In this document: positions 10,490-19,300 of the stretch, piece after piece
Layout of the letters: each line of letters begins with the position of its first letter
Position numbering within the stretch: position 1 is the first letter of the stretch
Assembly: GCF_030864355.1 (NCBI RefSeq)
Contig: NC_083400.1
Location: forward strand, 263,001 to 327,000
From: Cutaneotrichosporon cavernicola
Lineage: Eukaryota; Basidiomycota; Tremellomycetes; Trichosporonales; Trichosporonaceae
Direction of reading: 5' to 3'
DNA: 64,000 nucleotides
Program-made: the position numbers and the translations under genes
The notes under the pieces: generated by a model
Database searches by the model: none
What the model was told of the DNA's origin: nothing
The model's input: the letters and a program-made list of their open reading frames with translations, nothing else

Positions 10490-11159
10490 CTAATCGACCT
10501 TCATGACCTCGCCCCCTGTGATTTCCACGAGTTTCTCAAACGCAATAGCGAACACTGCCTGATGATGACCTGCCGCCGCCCAGTTCTCTGGATACTTGCC
10601 CAGTTCCTCATCGACAATTGTCCGGATCGGCTGTGGGAATCCGACTGGCGCCACGCCCCCAATACTAAACCCCGTCGCACTCTTAACGACCTCGGGGTTA
10701 GCGCATTTGATCGCACTCTACTCACCTCGGGTTTAGCGCATTGATCGCACTCTTACTCACCTCGGGTTTGGCGCGTTTGATCGCACTCTTACTCCACCCC
10801 AACCGCTCGCCCAATGCGCGCGTGTCCACACGATGTCCACCACTCGTCAGGACCAGGAGAGGTTTCTTGTCGCCCCCAGTGAAAATGAGCGAGTTGGCGA
10901 TGGCGCCCGTGGAGCAGTTGAGCGCCGCGGCGGCAGTGGCGGCCGTGTTGCCTGTTACGGGGAGGATGCGGATGGCGCCGGCGTGGCCGGCGGCGGTTAG
11001 GGCTGCGGCGACGCGGCGGACTGCGTCGCGAGAGAGGACCATTTCAGGGGGTTCGCACGGCGTCGGCGTCGTCGCGCCGGACGGGAGGGGAGTCGTGCCT
11101 GTGGTGGATGGGGTGGACGAGGCGACGAGTTGCACGGCGGATGGCAGAGGTGCGGCCAT
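10490..11159 (-). CDS. YbaK/ProX-type aminoacyl-tRNA deacylase
   Basis: Two exons (10761-11159, 10490-10690) give 199 residues. Signatures of the YbaK/EbsC fold: ILPVTGNTAATAAAALNCSTGAIANSLIF, read in overlapping pieces, then LLVLTSGGHRVDTRALGERLG and, across the splice, KPEVVKSATGFSIGGVAPVGFP, which matches the GG-(V/T)-x-P-x-G substrate loop. Family role: hydrolysis of mischarged Cys- or Ala-tRNA(Pro) or related tRNAs in the cytosol. The start MAAPLPSAVQ was chosen because the sequence upstream lacks conserved features. The single 70-nt intron is composed of two 35-bp tandem copies of the exon-intron edge (see findings). Exon lengths (399 and 201 nt) confirm a phase-0 junction. Confidence 0.9.
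10681..10795. repeat. 35-bp tandem repeat forming the YbaK-gene intron
   Basis: Minus-strand unit AAGAGTGCGATCAAA(C/T)GCGC plus (C/T)AA(A/C)CCCGAGGTGAGT occurs three times in a row. Copy 1 is exon 1's end; copies 2 and 3 are the intron 10691-10760. A fourth partial copy (AAGAGTGCGA) begins exon 2. The internal unit boundary is at 10725/10726. Confidence 0.92.
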
Positions 11160-12256
11160 GTTTGAGAGATGAGAGGATACGAAAGTAGTCTCAAGCATTC
11201 GTGGGACGGATACGGCGATTCCCGGTGTGATCGGGCAACTTGCGGGCAACAGTTGCCCGCACTCGTCCGAGCCAACACCATCGCACAACTGAGCGTGCTC
11301 ACCGTGATCGGGGCCCACATGCATGACAATGACATACTACTGGCTTCTAGCCAACGTTCAAATCAACTCCTCGCGCAGATAGTCATCGCGATCGCGCCGC
11401 GTCCATCCGTGTCGTCAGAGTGCACTCATCGGCTGCGGATGAGCCCCGCGTTATTGTCCGCGCTTTCGACGATGAGGTTGAAGATGTGTGGGTTACGTTG
11501 CGGTCCAGTTGAAGACGTGTGGGCTACGTTGCGGTCCAATTGAAGACGTGGTGGTATACGTTGCGGTCCAGCGTGCCATGATACGCAATTCCAGAACTGG
11601 AAAATTGATATGGCAAAGAGGGGAGAGCCCTACGGTTCACGAAAGTGATGGAACAAAACCAAAGTGGAGGTCACGAGGTCTGTATCAGAACGCCGAGGCC
11701 CATAGCTCAAGCAAGCATGGACCGCAGTTGACAGGAAGTGATGGCATCTGATTTTGCGGTGTTGACAGGAAGTGTTGGCATCTGATTTGCGGTCATTGTC
11801 AGCACTATCCTGGGCCGGTCGAAGATGACCCGATAGACGTCGCTGGGAGCATAAGCCCACGGCTACAGCGTCACGAGTGGAGACCGGGCGAACACCACCA
11901 CATCGGTTACACATCATGGCCATAGCCCAGCTTGCCTCGCCATTGAGCATGCCTCGGAACTCTTCCCAGACCACGACCTAGCGACTCTCGGCGGGTATCT
12001 TATCTGGGCGGCGAATTGGTTTGGTGCGGAGACGGATAGCGCCGATGTCCGACACCCGGGGATGACCCGGATACACGGCCTCTCGGCCGGGCATGTCGGT
12101 TATCCCGGACCATCGGCGCTACCACCTCCGTACGCACCACGCACCATCGTCTTGAGCACACGCACATGCTCCGTTCCTCTCGCCTCGGCGGCCCCTCGGT
12201 TACATATTACCTCCACAGCTCTTGACTCGTCACCACATCCCCCTCTCAGCAAAAAA
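11160..12256. other. Intergenic with repeats and a hairpin
   Basis: Contains three ~31-bp copies around TACGTTGCGGTCCA (about 11478-11576), and a 33-bp duplication of AGGAAGTG(A/T)TGGCATCTGATT (about 11731-11795). An inverted repeat in front of the thiolase is listed separately. No gene supported. Confidence 0.5.
12037..12121. promoter_or_regulatory. Inverted repeat upstream of the thiolase
   Basis: TAGCGCCGATGTCCG (12037-12051) pairs with CGGACCATCGGCGCTA (12106-12121) with one bulged base. It ends 135 bp before the thiolase ATG. It could be a palindromic operator for a CGG-binding Zn2Cys6 factor; no factor is assigned. Confidence 0.35.
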
Positions 12257-13522
12257 ATGGCAAGCCGCATCAACACCATCGCAGGTCATCTCGGGCCCTC
12301 GAGTGGCAACCCGCGTGTCGACCGCCTCACGGCCAAGCACGCCGACGATATCGTCGTCACCTGCGCAAAGCGCACCGCTCTCGGCAAGGCGCGCAAGGGC
12401 GCCTTTGCCAAGTGCTCGTCGGACGAGCTCCTCATCGCCACCCTCAAGGCTGCGAAGAAGGACATTGGCATCGACCCCGCCCTCGTCGACGACATTGTCA
12501 TCGGTACTGTCCTCACCCCTGGCGCACCGTACGCTGGACGCGCAGCATCGCTTACCGCTGGCTTCCGTACGTCTTTTTTTCCCTAATTGAGCTGACGCGC
12601 AGCCGACACAACTCCTGTCCAGATCGTCAACCGCTTCTGCTCGTCCGGTCTCATGGCGGTGCAGGCTATTGCCAACGAGATCCGTAACGGCGAGATTGAC
12701 ATTGGCCTCGCTGTCGGGTTCGAACACATGACTGCGAACCCGGATGACGGGGCGCCCAAGCTCGCGGACGAGACGATGGCGATGCAGGTCGGCCAGGACT
12801 GCGCAAAGCCCATGGGCTGGACATCCGAACAGGTCGCAGGCGAGTTCCACATCTCGCGCGAGGAGATGGACGCGTGGGCTGCGCAGTCGCATAACCGCGC
12901 CGAGGCGGCGCAGAACTCTGGCATCTTCGCAGACGAGATCGCTCCTGTTACGATCAACGGTACCGTCGTCGTCAAGGACGATGGTATCCGCCCCGGCACG
13001 ACGCCCGAGAAACTCGCCAAGCTGCGCGGCGCGTTCGCCCAGTGGCCGCCCTCGCAGACCACTGGCGGGAACGCTTCGCAGATCACAGACGGCGGCGCCT
13101 ATGTGCTGCTCATGACGCGTCGGCGGGCAGAGGAATTGGGTCTCCCTATCCTCGCAAAGCACGTCGCAACCACGTCGATCGGTCTCGCCCCACGCATCAT
13201 GGGCATCGGACCGTCCATCGCCATTCCCGCCATCCTCAAGCGTACCGGGCTCACCATCGAGGACGTCGACATGTTTGAGATCAACGAAGCGTTCTCGTCC
13301 ATGATGGTCTACTGCGTCAAGAAGCTCGGCCTCGACCCCAAGAAAGTCAATGTCAACGGCGGCTCCATTGCGTTTGGACATCCCCTCGGCTGTACCGGCG
13401 CTCGCCAGGTCGCCACGGGCCTCAACGCTATCAAACGTACGCACGGCAAGATCCTGGTCACGTCGATGTGCATCGGTCTCGGCATGGGCGCGGCCGCGGT
13501 GTGGGTCAACGAGCAGGAGTAA
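12257..13522 (+). CDS. POT1: Peroxisomal 3-ketoacyl-CoA thiolase
   Basis: Two exons (12257-12566, 12603-13522; intron 36 nt) give 409 residues. The N-terminus RINTIAGHL is an exact PTS2 (R-[LIV]-x5-[HQ]-[LA]), so import by Pex7 into peroxisomes is expected. Catalytic residues are in place: nucleophile Cys116 (NRFCSSGL), the NEAF motif, His363 (GHPLGCTGAR) and Cys393 (SMCIGLGMG). The length matches fungal Pot1/Fox3. It catalyses the last step of beta-oxidation, cleaving 3-ketoacyl-CoA with CoA to acetyl-CoA and a shortened acyl-CoA. Acetoacetyl-CoA thiolases are related, but the PTS2 and sequence favour the 3-ketoacyl type. Confidence 0.95.
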
Positions 13523-14300
13523 GGATATGTATGTAAGCAGTTTAGCGATTATGAGTAGTATGAATTGTAGGTGCCTCCAAGCTGTATTCCAGACATTCCA
13601 GGGTTGGGGGGTGGTTCGGATGAGGCCGTGACTGAATTGACCGTGTTAGATGACGCAAGGACAATCTCGGACGCGTTTTGAATTCCTCTCATCCCCAATC
13701 GATTCCTTTTCAGTTTTCAAACAAGACTTGATCAGGTCAGTCATGTGAGTGGCAAAAGATTCAATCCGACTCTGAGAGCTGAAATACTCAGCCACTGACG
13801 CCGACACTGGTCACCCGCATCACCCGAGTGGTGTCCTGCGGCACTTGAAAGACGTGCGACCGCCCATGTCATGTGTGTCTCTCCCACGACAACAGAGTGC
13901 TTGAATGAGGGCCGCGAGCCGCGTCCCCAGCAGCCCGGACACACCACCACCGATAGTGTCTTTCCTCGGAGATGGGACGGAGTGGATTTGTTGAGTTGGG
14001 TCTCAGTTAGAGATTTGGTATTTCAACAGGTTGAATGGGCGGAATGCTTCTGATGTGTTAGTACCAGAGTTGGCAGTCGCGTCGCCGCTCCCACTGTGTC
14101 ACCCCTCATTCGTACCAGCATTCAACGCCACCGACGCCATGGCACTAACAGGCAGACACGCAAGATCCGAGACACCCCCCTTACCGCCCTCCACGGGGCT
14201 CGAGTCGCACTCGGCAGACCCATACGCAGCCCGTGTAGATAAACAGTGCTCCGCCTCCCACCAACTTTCCATCACACTCACTCTATCACTCCACCATACC
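13523..14300. other. Intergenic
   Basis: 3' flank of the thiolase and promoter of the next gene. No repeat or RNA gene recognised. Confidence 0.45.
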
Positions 14301-15398
14301 ATGACTGTTACATTGACTGTCGACCCTCCGACGCCGATGAAGGGCGTCCTCGCTCTCAATGCCGACGCGGGTGTGCTGGACACGACGGCCCATCCCAGCA
14401 TCCTGAAGCGCTTGATCGCACTCGCGCCCCATGACGTCAAGCTCACCTTCCGCGAGGTGTCGCGTACCGCTAGAGGTCTGGCCGACGATATATTGTTCGG
14501 ACACGTCGTCGTGGCCCAGTGGGGCTCGGCCACGTGCTACGACAAGGGCAGAACCTCGCTCTTCGCACTCCTCACTCCCGCAGGTGACAAGCTCCCCGGT
14601 AAGCCCATGTCGTCGGATAACAAGCACTGGAAGCGCCGCCTCGCCCACACGGACATTATGGACAGCACGGTCCGTCTCCCCAGCTTCCAGTGGGAGACGA
14701 TTGTGCATGAAGGCCGTCCCCGCGTCCTCCGCCGCCTCATCAGTGGCGGGCTGTGGCGCGCATCACCCAACCTCACCGCTGTCGATCTGCTCGTCCTCTC
14801 GCCACTCTCGCTGAGTTGCAGACTCGGCCAGGACATGCTCACGGCCTCGTTGGTTGCCAAGCCCAAGAAACACGTCATCAACATCCTCCTCGACCTCGCC
14901 TATCGTGGAGCACACTTCCCCGTCGGCTCGGCCGGTGAGCGGCACAATAACGCCGCCGTCCTCATCTTCTCCATGCTCCCTATTGGTGGCGCCCTCCATC
15001 GCCACTTGTATTATCCGGGCGACGACGACCCGCCCGTCACCGCACGTATCATGAACCTCACGAGTCCCGGGGAGGACTTTTTCGACTCGCTCGCCACCGT
15101 CGTCGCGTCAGGCGTGTATAACACCTACACCCTCGTGGGACTGCACGAGATCGACCACCACATCATCGGCACTGACCACTACCTCGAGCCCAAGACGCTC
15201 AAGGCGCGTATCGTCAACCTTGTGCGCGCTCGCCAGCACCGCTCGTCGGCCATGGGCCTTCCGCCACACATCCCGGCCGCCGAGCTGGAACAGTCACTCA
15301 CACTCGTGTCACACCATGACTATCGCCTCATGATTGGCGCCGAGCAGTACGAGATCGAGACGTGGCCCCAGGCGCCGGCTCGTTGGTGGGCTCCCTAA
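14301..15398 (+). CDS. F-box-like hypothetical protein
   Basis: Single-exon frame of 365 residues from the ATG after CCACCATACC. The segment HPSILKRLIALAPHDVKLTFREVSRTARGLADDILFGHVVV resembles (in pieces) the leucine-rich helices of an F-box or F-box-like module, followed by a long region without recognisable repeats. An upstream in-frame extension exists but is low in coding character. Lineage-specific F-box-like families of this size are common in basidiomycete yeasts (general knowledge); a role in substrate recognition for ubiquitin ligases is a weak inference. Confidence 0.65.
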   Translation: MTVTLTVDPPTPMKGVLALNADAGVLDTTAHPSILKRLIALAPHDVKLTFREVSRTARGLADDILFGHVVVAQWGSATCYDKGRTSLFALLTPAGDKLPGKPMSSDNKHWKRRLAHTDIMDSTVRLPSFQWETIVHEGRPRVLRRLISGGLWRASPNLTAVDLLVLSPLSLSCRLGQDMLTASLVAKPKKHVINILLDLAYRGAHFPVGSAGERHNNAAVLIFSMLPIGGALHRHLYYPGDDDPPVTARIMNLTSPGEDFFDSLATVVASGVYNTYTLVGLHEIDHHIIGTDHYLEPKTLKARIVNLVRARQHRSSAMGLPPHIPAAELEQSLTLVSHHDYRLMIGAEQYEIETWPQAPARWWAP

Positions 15399-16317
15399 TC
15401 AAGTGACAGCAGACGGACCCCAGTCTCAATATAGTGTTCGCAATCAGCGTCATGCTAGTTGTCATCGTTGCAAAGTGTTGGAGAATCTATGCGTGGGACA
15501 GTCGAGGTCAACCTTCCCTCACCATATTGTATGAGATATATACAGATCGTCCTCCATCTCTAATTCTCTTTCATCCAATACTCCATTTCTCAACTTGTTC
15601 TCAACCTCTTCTTCCTTCCCATCATCCCAATCTGCTCTTCAGGAACACTTTCCCGTCCCCAGACCACACAAGCACTCCAGCTCTTGCCTGGACTTCAACT
15701 CCTCCCCTTCTACACCCCTTCTTCCCATTCTTCATTCCTCCTTCCAATCAATACTCCTTCCCCTCAATACTTCTTCCCTTTTATTCCACGTCTTGAATAT
15801 CCTCTACGATGCTGCGCCCGATGGCGTGTTTAATCTCCCAAGGGACGCCTTTGAGCCGTGGTTTGAACAGCAGTCTCCGGGCTTCAACCTCGTGATTATC
15901 TACCACCTCATCCTCCTCCAGACGGGCAGACGTCTTCTCGAGCAGTTCAAGGGGAGATCACTAGTTGAGCCTCAGAAATTCACTTCTACACACACAAGCC
16001 ACTCCCACCCAACTGCACCAACGTTCACCTTCCCCGTACAGTACCCAGCACACCCAACAAGGCCAACTAGAGCAACGTTTTCCGCACCTTCCTGCCAGAT
16101 TCGTTTGGATGGACGAGGCACACCTTGTCTCGTCATCTTTGGTGCGCACCATCTGCAACGCACATATGTACTCCAACCAGCACAGTTCATACTCAACTCG
16201 TACTATGGCGGAGGGGAGTTTCTCCGCCACAGCTCTACTCCGCCGCAGTTCACGAGGCAGGTATGCATGTGTTTCCCGCCCCGACTAGGGGTGCTAAAAC
16301 TAAAAGCACAAAACAGA
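15399..16317. other. Intergenic with possible gene fragment
   Basis: C/T-rich tract at 15540-15790. Then 15790-15960 (+) has coding-like character (NLPRDAFEPWFEQQ; FNLVIIYHLILLQTGRRLLEQF) without a start or recognisable domain. It may be a relic exon. Confidence 0.3.
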
Positions 16318-19300
16318 CTACTGCACGACACAGTCGCCCTTCTTTTCTCCGCGCACGGAGCGGCGTTTGCCGGGGTTCTCGACTGGCGCGGGCATCTTGC
16401 GGTCCTCTGGCGCGTTGACGCGAATGACCGGGCGGTCGTACGTCGCGTCCTCGTCGATGCGGAGCAGCGACGTGGAAGGGTTGGGGTGCCGTGGCCCCGT
16501 GCCCGTCTCGTCCGAGTGGTCGCTGAGGCGGGAGCGGAGAGAGGCGGGCTCGACGCCTGGCGAGTTGTGGCCAGGCGTGCTCCCTCCGCTCGAATAGCGG
16601 CGGCGCGAGTCGAACGAGCTGTTGGACGGAACGACGAGCGAGCTCTTGCTCTTGTTCCGCGAGAAGAGGCGGGCTGGCAACGACGAGATGCCCAAACCCG
16701 TTGGCTGGTCTGGCGATGACTCGCCAGTGGGTACGCTCCAGTCCTGGTGGTGCGCAAGGAGGGCGAGCTGTTCACGTACGTCGCACTTGGGGTGCGCGCG
16801 CGCAGCACACTTGGTGTGCGTGATAAGGCCGCAGGTCTGACACAAAAGCGCCTGCTTCTTGAGGCACTGGAGGCAGACGTGGCAGGTGATGGGCTTGGCG
16901 AACGATGTTTTGACGAGTGCGTGTGCCTTGCCGCTCGAAACTGCCTCGGGACTGCCTTCCCGATCGTCCTTATGATGCACGACGTGCGAGTGCAAGCTGA
17001 CCATGCTCATCTGCGCCAAATGAGCCGTGTCGCCCAAGTCGATCATCGATGCCGCAGCAGATGGCGCGCCTGCCTGCGCGTTACTCGAGAAGACGCGCTG
17101 TGACTCTATCCTGTGGTGGGCTGGCTCCTGGCTCAGTCTGCGCAGGAACGGCAGCGAGTCCTGCGGGCGAACCAGGAGGTCGCCGCGCCCAGCGCGGACC
17201 CACTCGTGCTCGAACAGCATCGCTGCCGTAGGGCGCAGAGCAGGCTCCTTGACAAAGCAGAGCTTGAGGAAATCTTGCAGCTCGAGCGACGTCTCGGGCA
17301 TTGGCGGCATTGGGTCCTCGACAATGCGGAACAGTACAGTCATGCTGTTCGGCACGTCCGAGTAAGGTGGCTTGCCAGTGATGAGCTCGATGATCGTGCA
17401 TCCGAGCGACCAGATGTCCGACGCGGGCGACGCGCCCGAGAGCTTGATGACCTCGGGCGCCATCCAGTTTGGCGTTCCCGCAATCTCGTTCTTGAGAACA
17501 GTTCGCCCGATGCTCGCGCGCTCGGCAAAGTTCTCGACAGCGCGCATGTTGAGCGACACGCCAAAGTCGGACAGCTTGATGTTGCCATTCTTCGTCGAGA
17601 GAATGTTGGCCGCTTTGAGATCGCAGTGCACAACACCCTGCGAGTGCAAATAGTGCAAACCCTCGAGGATCTTGGCAACGTACGACGCGACGAGGCGCTC
17701 ATTAAACTTGCCAAACGCCTTGAGCGTCTGCCCGAGCGAGCCGTTCTCGACAAACTCGAGCACAATGTTCAGGAACTGGTCGTCTCGCGACATGCCCTCG
17801 TACTTGACAATCCCCGGATGCGAGAGGCGCTGCAGCACTTCGACCTCGCGCATGACGTCGCGCACCTCCTTCTCCTTGACGCCAGAAAGTCGAATGCGCT
17901 TAATGGCAACCATCTGGCCCGTCGAGAGGTTGAGCGAGCGGTATACCGAGCCGAACTGGCCACGCCCAATGCAGTTACCCAACTGGTACCGCATGCTCTC
18001 GTGTCCTTCCGAGTTGTTAAACTCGAGAACCTGCAGCGAGCCGTGGACCATGCTGTCGCGGCTGTTGTTATTGTTGTGGCTGAGCGTCGGCGTGCGGCGG
18101 CTGGGAAGATTGACCATGGAGTGGTTGTTCAAGTTCATGATGCGGCCAGACGTGATTCCGGGTGGGGCGCAGTCGGCTGAGCGCCGGCGCTTCTCCTTGG
18201 TCATGTCCTTGGTCATGATCCGGGACACGCCAAACTCTGCACCCGAGTCTACGAGCGCATCAGGTGACTGCACCATGCCGCCGTGCATCGAGAGGCTCGG
18301 AGACGCTGGCGATTGCGGACGCCTTGGGACATAGATCTTGCCGTTCACGCTTAGCCGCCTAATGCGAGGACGAGGCGGGAGCTCGCTCATTGGTCGCAAT
18401 GGCATATGCGCAGCTTCATCACCAACACGCTGCTCCAGCTCAGTGCTCTGAGTGCGCGCGGCACGCGAGACGGGGCGTAACCGCGGGCTATCTGATCGTC
18501 TCGGGTTGAGAGGAGGGCGAACCGCGCCTTCGAGCGCTGCGAGGGACTGTGACAGTGCGAAGCCACGTGCGTCGTCCTGGATGTGGTTCGCCAGGGACAG
18601 GTCCTCAGTGCTCGAGAGCAAGGTGCCGATGATCTTCCGTCTTGCCTCCTGCAGCGTGTGTTCAGACACATTGCGCGCCTCGGGCGAGTTGCACGACGTC
18701 GACGACTCTGGTTGCAACGACGAGTCAACGATGGTCGCCTCATCGAGAGCGTGATGGAAATCCTCGCCAATCATGTTGGCCCCCGACCCGTTGAAACCAC
18801 TGGCGCTCATGCTGGAGCGAGAGTACGACGAGGGGACATGAGAGCTTGCACTGACGAGGCTGGGCGTCCTCTCACGCTCCTGCAGCTGGCTGCGTTCGGG
18901 TGGCGTGCGCTCATGTGGCATGCGGTCGCTGACACCGTGAGGCGGGCTGCGTTCCTGAAGCGGCGTGAGGTACGAGGACGAGTGCGCGGACGAGACGCTG
19001 CTGTTCCACTCGTAGCTGGAAACACGCGGAGAACTCGAGTCAGACGCGAACGAGACCTGCACACGGTTGCCTGCGCGCATGAGCTGTGGTCTGGCAGTAG
19101 ACGCCACGGGCACCGGCGCAGGCATCGGGGTAGAAATGGTAGGGATGGGGGGAGCATTGGAGGCCTGGGGCAGGACGTCGGGGAGAGCGGGTATTGGTGG
19201 AACGCTCACAGCCGCGCCGACTGGAGACAATGGGGGGTTGGCGGTTGTCGAGATGTTCTGCACAAAGCCCTCGTTGTTAGTTGCCGTCCTCCCTGCTGTA

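Noticed and set aside
12230..13444. Long open frame antisense to the thiolase
   Set aside because: Shadow of a GC-rich coding strand; thiolase motifs on the plus strand are decisive.
15595..16719. Long plus-strand frame running into the kinase gene
   Set aside because: Begins in a C/T tract and its second half is antisense to the kinase C-terminus. Only 15790-15960 has any coding character.
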